NCBI GenBank assembly: GCA_965199135.1
Contig: OZ240685.1
Coordinates: forward strand, 3,348,001-3,412,000
Direction of reading: 5' to 3'
Origin: EB88 sp965199135
Lineage (GTDB): Bacteria; Acidobacteriota; Terriglobia; Terriglobales; Acidobacteriaceae
Length of the DNA: 64,000 nucleotides
Positions 42,117-51,671 of this stretch are shown one piece after another. The notes beneath the pieces were generated by a model. The model saw only the letters and a list, made by a program, of their open reading frames with translations. It was not told the DNA's origin and made no database searches. The translations under genes and the position numbers were made by a program. Within the stretch, counting starts at the first letter, position 1; every line of letters starts with the position of its first letter.

Positions 42117-44147
42117 CTAGTGGACCTGGAACTCCGGCGACCCGAGCAGCATCGCGGCCATCGCCTCCAACGCGCCCGCTGTGTCCGCGGGATCCCGCTG
42201 CGCGAGCTGCGCATGGATCACTCCCGCGGTCTGCGATGAAACTGCGCCGTTCACGAGCGACTTCTCCATGAGCAGCAGCGCTTCATCTTCCCCGCTCTTC
42301 CCGGGCTCCCGGGTGCTGAGTGCAACCGTGTGCCTTGGAGCGTCCGCTACGGTCGGCTGTTCTGTCATCAGGCCCGAGGCCACCAGCAGCGGTGCGTCGA
42401 GGTGCATGCCACCGAGCTTGCCCGCAGACAATGACAGCGCAAAGTTCAGCCGGTCGATCAGCGCGGCAGAGTTCATCCACTGTTCGCCCGTGTTGGGATA
42501 GCCGGTCGGTGGCAGGCAGCGGTAGAGGGGTTCCCCCATTGCCTTGAGCTGCTGCACCAGAACTCCCGGGTTGGCCGGATCGCTCCCCGTCGCACGCATG
42601 GTCGAGGCGACAAACTCAAGCGGTGACTTGACCTTGTTGTGAAAGTTGGCGCGGTCGAAGAACTCGCGGGAATGCACCATGGTCCGCAACACAGACGCGA
42701 TATCGCCATCCGTGCCCATCCAGGTCGCCACCATTGCGTTCACGAGAGTGGCTGGAGGTGTGTCAGAGACAAAACGCTGTGCCAGTTCAAACGAGATGTG
42801 GCGCGCAGTCGCGGGCGACGAAGCCAGGTAGGACAGCGCAGCTATCCCTTCCTGCTGCCCTGCTTCGGCGATCGTCTGGCCCATCCAGTGCTTTGTTCCA
42901 GGCTCGTGGCGGCGCTGCTGGAAGAGGAATGGACCACCCTGCTGCGGGCGATCGACACCCCAGCCGGTAAGGATGTCGGCCAGCGCTGTGACATCGGCCT
43001 GGGAGTACCCGCCATCGACCCCAATCGTGTGCAGCTCCATCACCTCACGGCCGTAATTTTCATTCAGCCCTGCCGCATTGCGCTTGGCGTGGCCGGCCGC
43101 GGGTGAGTCGGGACCCACGCTGGTGTGGTTGTCGAGATAGATCATCATCGCCGGGCTCTCTGCGCTGGCAAGCAGGAGGTCGCGAAACTTGCCCAGCGCA
43201 TGCGGACGGATCGCTGCCTGCTCATACTGGTTGGCATAGAGGATCTCGTCTCCGGATTTGCCCAGATCTATATTGAAATGGTTCATCCAGAAGTCGGTCA
43301 TGACCTCCTGCAGCTGTCGCTCAGAGAGCACGGCGCGCAGGATCTTGCCCTGCTCGAGCTCCCCGGCCACCACCCCATTGGCACCGTAGCCCCCTGCCAT
43401 CGCCTGCCAGAGTTCGCGATCGTGCGGGCTTGTGCCCTGCAACAGCTCGGTGCGGAGCGGCTCCTTGAGGCTGCCGGTCAGGATCACGCGGTCGGGCACG
43501 GGCAGCGCCAGCACGGCATTGAGGCGTGCCGGGGCAGGAAGAACCAGGACTGGTCCAGCGAGGTCCGTCGCCCGTGCGCGCGCTGCCGCCTTGTCGGCAT
43601 CGTCGGTTGCCTGCTGCTTCGCGACGCCATCCGCGGGCGGGGCGGCCGCGGGCGGGGCGGCCGCGGGCGGGGCGAGGGTCGCCTCCCGCTCACGTGCCTG
43701 CTTTGCCTGGTACCGGGCCAGCAGAACCTCGTAGACCTCGGCAAGCTGCGGGTCGGCCGGCATCGGCTCCTTGTTGTCCGCGATGCGGCGGATCACCTGC
43801 CCATCCGGGAAGCGGACCGCCAGCTCCTGGGGCGAGAGCTGGAGTGTGGGGTAGTCAGCAAGCCGTTTGGCGAGTGCCGGATCAGGAATCGTGTCAGGCG
43901 TGAGCTGCTGATCAAGCCATTGCTCCCACCCCTCGGTCGCCACCACGCGCACGAGCCCAGGGGTCGCGCCGAAGGTGAAGCGGCTGACCACCTGCGTTGC
44001 CTGCTCCTCGGGGCTAAGCGGCGCCAGGTGGAGCTTCGCCGGCTCCCGGCGCGCAGAGATGGCACGCGCGTGGGAAGGCGCCTGGGCAGAAAGAGTGCCC
44101 GAAAGTGCAGCAGAGGCGATCAGAAACAACGCAAAGCGGTCGAACAT
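42117..44147 (-). CDS. DUF1800 family secreted protein
   Basis: 676 residues from ATG at 44147, preceded by TGGAG; signal peptide FALFLIASAALSGTLSAQA. The DUF1800 blocks are clear: SRFTFGATPGLVRVV, LQEVMTDFWMNHFNID, NENYGREVMELHTIGVDGGY and LTGWGVDRP. The function of the family is unknown; members usually lie next to a DUF1501 gene, which is missing here. A Pro/Ala repeat (about residues 157-172) sits in a linker. Confidence 0.88.
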   Translation of the reverse strand: MFDRFALFLIASAALSGTLSAQAPSHARAISARREPAKLHLAPLSPEEQATQVVSRFTFGATPGLVRVVATEGWEQWLDQQLTPDTIPDPALAKRLADYPTLQLSPQELAVRFPDGQVIRRIADNKEPMPADPQLAEVYEVLLARYQAKQAREREATLAPPAAAPPAAAPPADGVAKQQATDDADKAAARARATDLAGPVLVLPAPARLNAVLALPVPDRVILTGSLKEPLRTELLQGTSPHDRELWQAMAGGYGANGVVAGELEQGKILRAVLSERQLQEVMTDFWMNHFNIDLGKSGDEILYANQYEQAAIRPHALGKFRDLLLASAESPAMMIYLDNHTSVGPDSPAAGHAKRNAAGLNENYGREVMELHTIGVDGGYSQADVTALADILTGWGVDRPQQGGPFLFQQRRHEPGTKHWMGQTIAEAGQQEGIAALSYLASSPATARHISFELAQRFVSDTPPATLVNAMVATWMGTDGDIASVLRTMVHSREFFDRANFHNKVKSPLEFVASTMRATGSDPANPGVLVQQLKAMGEPLYRCLPPTGYPNTGEQWMNSAALIDRLNFALSLSAGKLGGMHLDAPLLVASGLMTEQPTVADAPRHTVALSTREPGKSGEDEALLLMEKSLVNGAVSSQTAGVIHAQLAQRDPADTAGALEAMAAMLLGSPEFQVH
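43633..43674 (-). repeat. 15-bp tandem repeat within the DUF1800 gene
   Basis: GCGGGCGGGGCGGCC at 43633-43647 and 43648-43662, with a partial third copy to 43674. It codes PAAAP units in a flexible linker and is a likely slippage site. Confidence 0.8.
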
Positions 44148-44588
44148 GGGCGACTCCAGACGCAGCCCGACAGGGCAGCTACCTCTAGAAACAGTGTTTC
44201 GTTCGGAAAGTCGCACCGGTCAGGCGAGAAGCGCACCCGGGAGCTGTACCACGAGGCGGAGCTCCCGCTCCACGAGCACAGAGTCTCCAGGGTCGGTCTC
44301 CCGGTTAGCGAACCGGCACCCCACGCCCCTGCACTGCCTCGGCGAACGCCCCGGCTAGCTTCTTCTTTCAAAAGAAGAGCCGGAACTTGCCGCCGCGGTA
44401 CTCGGAATGAGCGTAGGAGCGATAGCTGATCTCGGCCGACTGCCAGCTCTGCGCCGGGAGCTGCGAGGCTGATGAGCAAGGTCTGGAGGAAGCGAAACGG
44501 GCAGGTGACGCCAGCAGCGGTGCCAGTCGGGGTCAAAAGGAGGTCAAGAGGGAGTCTCGGAGCCACTCCGACCCGGCCTGGCGCAGGA
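44148..44588 (-). other. Noncoding gap, possibly holding the remnant of an outer membrane protein gene
   Basis: About 440 bases between msrQ and DUF1800. On the minus strand the frame ending at TGA 44368-44370 reads AEISYRSYAHSEYRGGKFRL then FF, a beta-strand-like, Phe-terminated end as in outer membrane proteins, but no start codon occurs in frame back to the stop at 44533. In the next frame upstream a signal-peptide-like run (RFLQTLLISLAA) appears. A hairpin (CCGGCT at 44351 with AGCCGG at 44378) overlaps the stop. A small inverted repeat GAAAC/GTTTC lies at 44188-44200. A decayed gene is possible, not shown. Confidence 0.35.
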
Positions 44589-45236
44589 TTACCGTGTGGC
44601 CGCAGCCGCCACGCGGGCAGGCGGCTTTCGCTTCCACCACGCAAGTGCCGGCCGCGCGAGGAGGAGCACGGCAAGCACCGCCGTGATGAGCAACGGTGTC
44701 CGCACCCCGGTCTTGACGATCCACCAGTAGTGCACCACACCTGCGATCGCCGAGATGTACACCAGCCGGTGCAGCCGGCCCCACTGCTTGCCACCCAGCT
44801 TGCGGATAGACCAGGCGGTTGAAGTCGCGGCGAGCGGCACCATCAGCACCCATGCCGTGAAGCCGGCCCAGATATACGGCCGCTTGGTGAGGTCATCGAC
44901 GATCGTCGCCCAGTTCCAGGCGGCATAGAGGAAGAGGTAATTCAGCAGGTGCAGCGTGCCGTAGAAAAAGGCATAGAGCCCGAGCATGCGGCGGAACCGG
45001 ATGAGCCAGCTGAGTGCGGGAATGAGCCGGCGGATGGGTGTAATCGCAAGCGAGATCACCAGGATCCGCAGCGTGGCGAATCCGGTGAAAAAGGTGACAT
45101 ATTCCGTTGGGTCCGGACCCAGAGCCGAGGGATTCGTGGTCGCGCTTTGGTAGAAGAGCCATGCGAGAAACGCAACAGGCGCCAGGCAGGCGAGATGCAC
45201 CAGTACCTTGAGTGAAACAATCCAGCGATTTGGCAC
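44589..45236 (-). CDS. msrQ: Heme-binding membrane subunit MsrQ
   Basis: 215 residues with about six helices of the YedZ/ferric-reductase type. It passes electrons from the quinone pool or flavins to MsrP. Candidate heme histidines are visible in FFYGTLHLLNYLF and GRLHRLVYISAIAGVVHYWW. It follows msrP by 15 bases, the standard operon order. Confidence 0.93.
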   Translation of the reverse strand: MPNRWIVSLKVLVHLACLAPVAFLAWLFYQSATTNPSALGPDPTEYVTFFTGFATLRILVISLAITPIRRLIPALSWLIRFRRMLGLYAFFYGTLHLLNYLFLYAAWNWATIVDDLTKRPYIWAGFTAWVLMVPLAATSTAWSIRKLGGKQWGRLHRLVYISAIAGVVHYWWIVKTGVRTPLLITAVLAVLLLARPALAWWKRKPPARVAAAATR

Positions 45237-45251
45237 CCGTTCGTTCCCCCG

Positions 45252-46211
<960 letters not shown>

Positions 46212-46370
46212 GAAGTACTCCGTTTCTTGAACCACGACGCGAGCTTGCTCACCGATTAGACGTGCGCGCCTGCACTATAAGAGTAACGGCGCGGCCAGAG
46301 GTTTCAGATGTGGTCAAAAACTCGGGTTGGAGGCCGCAAGGTACGATGGTCAGGAGGATGAACGGTCGAT

Positions 46371-47177
46371 ATGGAAGCAGGTTGGAACCGGCAGGCGTAC
46401 GAGACATTGCGGGATAGCACACGAATCCAGGAGACCGCGCAGCTGCTGCTGGATGCCCGGGAACATTGCCGCCCGGTCCAGGATCTTGATCCCGCACTGC
46501 AGCCAGCGACGCTCGAGGAAGCCTACGCGGTGCAGAGCGCGATGGCGGGGCACCTGGGTCCGCTCGGCGGCTGGAAGATCGGCGCGCCCAGGCCGGACGC
46601 CACCCCGATGTACGGACCGATGCCGCTGCACCTGGGCTTTCTCCGCAGCGGTGAAGAGATGCACACCGGGCGCAGCCGGATGCGCGGCGTGGAAGCAGAG
46701 ATCGGGTTCTTGCTGGGCAAGGATCTGCCGGTACGCGAGGAGCGTTACACACGCGAAGAGATCCTGAGCGCGATCGCAAGCGTGCACCCGGTCATTGAAG
46801 TTCTCGAGTCTGCTTTCATCGCGCCCGATGAAGCAACACACCTTGCCATGGTGGCTGACCTGCAGATGAATGGCGGCTTTGTACACGGCCCAGCCTGCCC
46901 TCACTGGCAGTCAATCGACATCGCGGCCGAAGAGGTGGAAGTGATCATCGATGGCGTGATCCGGTGGCAGGGCGTCGGGAAAAATACCAATGGCCCTGAT
47001 CTGCTTCGCCTGCTCGAGTACCTGGCGAATGAAGCACAGTACCGCACGGGCGGGCTGCAGGTAGGGCAGTGGATCACGACGGGCAGTTGGATGGGCAAGC
47101 TGCTGGCGCACTCGCGCTCATCCATCGAGGTGCGTTTCGCTCACTTCGGCGTGGTGGCATTCTCGTTCGGCAAGTAG
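46371..47177 (+). CDS. 2-keto-4-pentenoate hydratase / fumarylacetoacetase-superfamily protein
   Basis: 268 residues. Matches the MhpD/DmpE-DmpH group: ALQPATLEEAYAVQSAM, GGWKIGAPRPDATPMYGPM, RGVEAEIGFLLGKDLP with the metal-binding E-x-E pair, and the end GQWITTGSWMGKLL. It hydrates or decarboxylates 2-keto acids from aromatic ring cleavage. No other ring-cleavage genes lie nearby, so the true substrate is open. Its 3' end overlaps the convergent permease gene by 37 bases. Confidence 0.85.
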   Translation: MEAGWNRQAYETLRDSTRIQETAQLLLDAREHCRPVQDLDPALQPATLEEAYAVQSAMAGHLGPLGGWKIGAPRPDATPMYGPMPLHLGFLRSGEEMHTGRSRMRGVEAEIGFLLGKDLPVREERYTREEILSAIASVHPVIEVLESAFIAPDEATHLAMVADLQMNGGFVHGPACPHWQSIDIAAEEVEVIIDGVIRWQGVGKNTNGPDLLRLLEYLANEAQYRTGGLQVGQWITTGSWMGKLLAHSRSSIEVRFAHFGVVAFSFGK

Positions 47178-48598
47178 CCACCGCGGTTGCGAACCCAGTA
47201 GAGCAAGGCGCCTGTCAGGCCGAGTACAAGAGCAAACACAAGCTCGCGGCCGGCTCCCTTGCGCGCGAAGAGAAGAAAGAGAAAGCCGGAGAAGGCGAGC
47301 AGCGGTGGCAGCGGGTAAAGCCACATCCGGAAGGGCCGCACAAGCTCGGGCTGCCGAAAGCGCAGGACGATGACGCCGATCTGCTGCAGCCCGTACTGCA
47401 GGACGATGCGCACAGCAACGAGCGCCGAGATCACGGTGCGCAGGTCGAAAAAGCAGAAGACGGTCGCGATCGCGCCGAGCGTAAGCAGCGCGACGTATGG
47501 GAAACCGTGGCGCGGATGCAACTTCCCGAACGGCAGGAAGAAGTTGCCGCCTTCGGCAGCCGCATAGGGCGCGCGTGAGTAGCCGAGCAGAAGCGCAACG
47601 ACCGAGCTGAAAGCGGTCCAGATGATCAGCACCGCGATAGCTACAGAGGCGATGCCGCCGAGCGCGCCGGGCAGCACGGTGCGCATCAGCACGGCAGCCA
47701 TCGGCGTCGTGGCTGTGTTTGCCGTTCCCCTGGCAAGAAGAGTCGCCTGCGGAAGCGCGCCCACCACGGCGAAGTTCATCGCGAGATAGAGTGCCGCGAC
47801 GAGCGCAATTGAGAGCAGCACGGCGCGTGGGATGGTGCGGCCAGGCTCGCGCACTTCGCCGCCGAGAAAGCACACGTTGTAGTAGCCCCAGTAATCATAG
47901 GTGGTGATCAGCGTGGCCGCCCCCAGTGCTTCAATGAGGCCATGCGTGCTGCTGACAGGCAGGTGCATCTGCGCTGCGATCAGGGGCGCGTGGAGATGCG
48001 TGAGCCCGGCGGCGATTACGGCGACGAGTGTGAGCAAGACACCGCCCGTCAGCACGCCCGCCGTGCGCACGACCGAGCCAAGGCCGCGATAGAGCAGCGC
48101 AACCACCAGCACACACACCGCGGCAGCCAGCAGATTGGTGAGCCGGATCGTCGATGGCCCGGCGACCAACCGCAGATTGAGCGCTGGGACGAGGAACGTC
48201 GCATACTGCGCGAGCCCCAGCGCTCCTGACGCGATCGAGAGCGGCGCGGTAAACAGTAACTGCCACACGTACAGAAACGAGAGAAATCGGCCTGCATCGG
48301 GACCGTTGCTGCCGCGCGCAGGCTTGTAGATTTCGCGCAGAAATGCGTATGACCCACCCGCGCGTGGCAGGGCCGCACCGAGCTCCGCCCACACGAGTCC
48401 ATCACATGCAGCGAGAAGCGCACCCAGCAGCCATCCGGCCCACGCGCCGGGCCCGAGCGCGGCGACCACGAGCGGCAGCGTGATGAACGGGCCCACGCCG
48501 ATCATGTTCATCAGGTTCAGCGACACGGCGCCACCGAGCGTGACGTTTCGCTCGAGAGTTGCGCCGCGGTCGGTGGCGGCTTCGCCGGGTGGTGGCAT
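47141..48598 (-). CDS. APC-family amino acid permease
   Basis: 485 residues from ATG at 48598. About twelve helices after a 20-residue cytoplasmic N-terminus. The APC helix-1 motif is NMIGVGPFITLPLV, and GGEVREPGRTIPRAVLLS marks the helix 6-7 loop. Substrate unknown, probably an amino acid or amine. The gene is divergent from the PIG-L deacetylase with only 25 bases between the two start codons. Confidence 0.87.
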   Translation of the reverse strand: MPPPGEAATDRGATLERNVTLGGAVSLNLMNMIGVGPFITLPLVVAALGPGAWAGWLLGALLAACDGLVWAELGAALPRAGGSYAFLREIYKPARGSNGPDAGRFLSFLYVWQLLFTAPLSIASGALGLAQYATFLVPALNLRLVAGPSTIRLTNLLAAAVCVLVVALLYRGLGSVVRTAGVLTGGVLLTLVAVIAAGLTHLHAPLIAAQMHLPVSSTHGLIEALGAATLITTYDYWGYYNVCFLGGEVREPGRTIPRAVLLSIALVAALYLAMNFAVVGALPQATLLARGTANTATTPMAAVLMRTVLPGALGGIASVAIAVLIIWTAFSSVVALLLGYSRAPYAAAEGGNFFLPFGKLHPRHGFPYVALLTLGAIATVFCFFDLRTVISALVAVRIVLQYGLQQIGVIVLRFRQPELVRPFRMWLYPLPPLLAFSGFLFLLFARKGAGRELVFALVLGLTGALLYWVRNRGGYLPNENATTPK

Positions 48599-48607
48599 CG
48601 TCTGCGG

Positions 48608-48617
48608 ATTGTACACT
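48608..48617. promoter_or_regulatory. Overlapping divergent -10 boxes for the permease and PIG-L genes
   Basis: In the 25-base gap, TACAAT (minus, 48613-48608) ends nine bases before the permease ATG, and TACACT (plus, 48612-48617) ends six bases before the PIG-L GTG. They share two bases and centre near the palindrome TGTACA. Both mRNAs would be leaderless and the two promoters could not be occupied at once. Confidence 0.4.
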
Positions 48618-48623
48618 TGGGAG

Positions 48624-51494
48624 GTGTTCCCACCCCGAATCGCTTCTTCCCTTCTCTTTCGAGGCACGCTGGCACTCGCCATATTTGCTGCGCCGCCGCT
48701 GCTGGCGCAGGCTGTTCCTTGGGCCACAACGCTTGCTCCTGCAGTCGACAGCACAACGCTGCCGGAAGATCGCGGCGCAGACGGTCTCGCGCAGACGCTG
48801 AACAAGCTGCGCACCTGGGCGAGCCTGCTGATGATCGTCGCGCACCCGGACGACGAGGATGGCGGCATGATGGCGTACGAGTCACGCGGCGCCGGCGCCC
48901 GCACGGCGCTGCTTACGCTCACGCGCGGCGAGGGTGGTCAGAATGCGATGTCAGGGGAAACCTATGACGCGTTGGGGTTGATCCGCACCAACGAACTGCT
49001 CGCCGCTGATCGCTACTCGGGGACCGAGCAGATTTGGGGCACCGAGGCCGACTACGGATTCTCGAAGACCAAGGAAGAAGCCTTTTCGCAGTGGGGCCGC
49101 GACCGCGTCTTGCGCGATGTGGTGCGCGCGGTGCGTGAGCAGCGGCCGCTGGTGCTGACCTCGGTGTTTCTCGGCGCGGTGACAGACGGGCATGGGCACC
49201 ACCAGGTCGCAGGCGAACTCACGCAGGAGGCCTTTAACGCAGCAGGCGATCCCACGATTTTTCCAGACCAGATTGCCGCGGGGCTGCGCCCGTGGAAGCC
49301 TCTCGCCGTCTTTGGGCGCGTGCCGTTTTCCCCTGTGACTGCGCGCGGCATGTATGACTACGCGACGGATACTTGGGCGCCAACCTCGTTCACGAACTAC
49401 GTCACCGGCGAGCACCTCACCACGCCGCCTGCGCCGGATGTCACGATTCCCGAGGGCATGTTTGACCCTGTACTCGGCCGCTCGTACCTGCAGATGGCGC
49501 GTGAGGGCTGGGGCCTGCAGAAATCGCAGAATGGTGGCGGCAATCCGCCGCTCGCGGGACCGGATTCGGTCTCCTACCATCAGTTCGGCTCACGCATCCC
49601 GGGGGGCGCATCTGCAAGCGCAACTGCGCCAGATACGCGCGGTTTTTTCTCGGGCATGGATACCTCGCTCCCCGGCATGGCGATGCTCGCCTCAGGCGGA
49701 GACACCACGTTTGTCACCGCGGGGCTTAAAGCTATCGATCGCGCGGTGACCCATGCGTTCTGGGGTTACACGCCGGCGGTGCCGCAGCGTATTGTGCCGG
49801 ATCTGTGCGAGGGATACAAGGCGACTGCCGCGCTGCTCAAAGCGGTGCAGGCGAGCAGCCTCACCGCCGACAGCAAGGCTGACCTCGAGCATGAGCTCGG
49901 GATCAAGCTCGTGCAGTTCAACACTGCGCTTGTGGAAGCACTCGGACTTCATCTCGATGCTCTCGTCACACCGACACCGCCGCGCGATCTCAATGGTGCG
50001 AAGCCACTGGCCCTCGATCTGTATCCGTCGGTGTCACAGACCCACGTGACGCCGGGCGAGTCATTTGATGTGCGCCTCCATGTCACCGCGGCGAATGCCT
50101 GGAGTACCGGCGCAAGCAGCGGCCTCTCGCTCATCCGCACAGGGCTCGAAACGCCAGCCGAGGAGCATTGGGAGGTAAGCCGTACCAGCGCCCCAGGACT
50201 CAACAGCGTCCAGTCCGACATCGGCGAAGCATTGTTCGAGGTCACCGTCCCCCGGAGCGCCGCGCCGACCGAACCCTACTTCACGCGTCCCTCGATCGCA
50301 CAGCCCTACTACGATCTGAGTGATGGGGCGCTGCGCGGCCGAAGCTTCGCGCCTTACCCGGTGTCCGGCTTTGCAGAGTTCAACTACAACGGCGTGCCAT
50401 TGCGCCTCGCCGAGGTGGTGCAGGGTGACGAGCGCGAGCGTGGTCCGGGCAACATCGAAACGCCGCTCGTGGTCGAGCCTGTGCTCTCCGTCTCACTCGG
50501 CCAGTCGGTCGCGGTGCTGCCGCAGGGTGTGGATCACCTCGCCGTGGACGCCCAGGTAGTGAACGAGGAGAACGATTCGGAATCTGCCACCGTGGCGCTT
50601 ACAGTTCCCGCTGGCTGGTCCGTTGAACCGGCCAGCGTGATCAAAGAGCTTGCCCCGGGCGAACGCGTGACGGAGCAATTCACCGTGCGCCCACCGGAAA
50701 ATACCGCGGCCAGCGCCAGCCAGGCTTTGCTCCACGCGAGCGCACGAGTTGGCAACACGGTTTATACAGAGGGCCTCGCTACAGCCGGCTACCAGGGCGT
50801 GCGACCCTACAACCTGTATCGACCCGCAGATCTCCAGGTGCGGTCGGTGGACGTCCGGGTCGCCCCCGGCACGCGTGTCGCTTACGTCATGGGAACGGGG
50901 GATGAAGTACCGGCAGCACTGCGTGCGCTTGGCATTCCGGTGGATCTCCTCACACCAGCGGCGCTGCTCACGGCGGATCTGCGGAAGTATTCGACGGTGA
51001 TGCTTGGTGTGCGCACCTACACCGCGGAGCCTTCGCTGGCGCATGCGAGCGCGCTACTCAAGCAGTTTGCACAGAGCGGCGGCACGGTGGTCGTGCAATA
51101 CCAGAGCAATGATTTTCCAGGCGCGCCGTATGCGCTGCATCTCGGCACCACGCCGGCTCGCGTCGTGGATGAAACATCTGCTGTGACGCCCGCGACCAAT
51201 CCATCGGGCGCATCCGGTCGTGTTCTGCAGACGCCAAACACGATCACCGCGGCCGACTTCTCGGGTTGGCTCGAGGAGCGTGGCCATGGCTTCGCGTCTT
51301 CGTGGGCGCCGGAGTGGACGCCGCTGCTGACGATGGCTGACCCCGGCCAGGCGCCGCAGCGTGGCGGGCTGCTCGTCGCGCTCGTGGGCAAGGGAAGGTA
51401 CATCTATCTCGCGCTCGCAGTGTACCGGCAACTGCCAGAGGGAGTGCCCGGAGCCTACCGACTGCTCGCAAATGTCGTTGCGCCTGCGCAATAA
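48624..51494 (+). CDS. Large secreted PIG-L family deacetylase
   Basis: 956 residues from GTG at 48624, which gives a proper signal peptide (residues 1-28, LALAIFAAPPLLAQ). The N-terminal deacetylase has the zinc motif AHPDDE (73-78) and the second ligand group GHGHH (H190, H192, H193). The middle (about 450-750) is made of beta-sandwich, NEW3-like modules (LALDLYPSVSQTHVTPGESF; VALTVPAGWSVEPA). The last 200 residues resemble a glutamine-amidotransferase-like Rossmann fold (VAYVMGTGDEVPAALRALGI). It probably removes acetyl groups from a glycan or glycoconjugate outside the cytoplasm. The partner permease is divergent. Confidence 0.85.
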   Translation: MFPPRIASSLLFRGTLALAIFAAPPLLAQAVPWATTLAPAVDSTTLPEDRGADGLAQTLNKLRTWASLLMIVAHPDDEDGGMMAYESRGAGARTALLTLTRGEGGQNAMSGETYDALGLIRTNELLAADRYSGTEQIWGTEADYGFSKTKEEAFSQWGRDRVLRDVVRAVREQRPLVLTSVFLGAVTDGHGHHQVAGELTQEAFNAAGDPTIFPDQIAAGLRPWKPLAVFGRVPFSPVTARGMYDYATDTWAPTSFTNYVTGEHLTTPPAPDVTIPEGMFDPVLGRSYLQMAREGWGLQKSQNGGGNPPLAGPDSVSYHQFGSRIPGGASASATAPDTRGFFSGMDTSLPGMAMLASGGDTTFVTAGLKAIDRAVTHAFWGYTPAVPQRIVPDLCEGYKATAALLKAVQASSLTADSKADLEHELGIKLVQFNTALVEALGLHLDALVTPTPPRDLNGAKPLALDLYPSVSQTHVTPGESFDVRLHVTAANAWSTGASSGLSLIRTGLETPAEEHWEVSRTSAPGLNSVQSDIGEALFEVTVPRSAAPTEPYFTRPSIAQPYYDLSDGALRGRSFAPYPVSGFAEFNYNGVPLRLAEVVQGDERERGPGNIETPLVVEPVLSVSLGQSVAVLPQGVDHLAVDAQVVNEENDSESATVALTVPAGWSVEPASVIKELAPGERVTEQFTVRPPENTAASASQALLHASARVGNTVYTEGLATAGYQGVRPYNLYRPADLQVRSVDVRVAPGTRVAYVMGTGDEVPAALRALGIPVDLLTPAALLTADLRKYSTVMLGVRTYTAEPSLAHASALLKQFAQSGGTVVVQYQSNDFPGAPYALHLGTTPARVVDETSAVTPATNPSGASGRVLQTPNTITAADFSGWLEERGHGFASSWAPEWTPLLTMADPGQAPQRGGLLVALVGKGRYIYLALAVYRQLPEGVPGAYRLLANVVAPAQ

Positions 51495-51671
51495 AGCCGA
51501 GTCGCCGAGTGACATCGCTCGGTCCATTCTGGTACATTGCCGCGCTCGTTCGCGAAGCTGTAACAATACTTTGTCACCATGGAGTCGCTTGGGTGCACGG
51601 CTCCCACTTGCCAAGTGCCGAGGCAGAGCCCAACACAGATCGGCACAGCCCTACCTATTTTGAGAGGCCCA

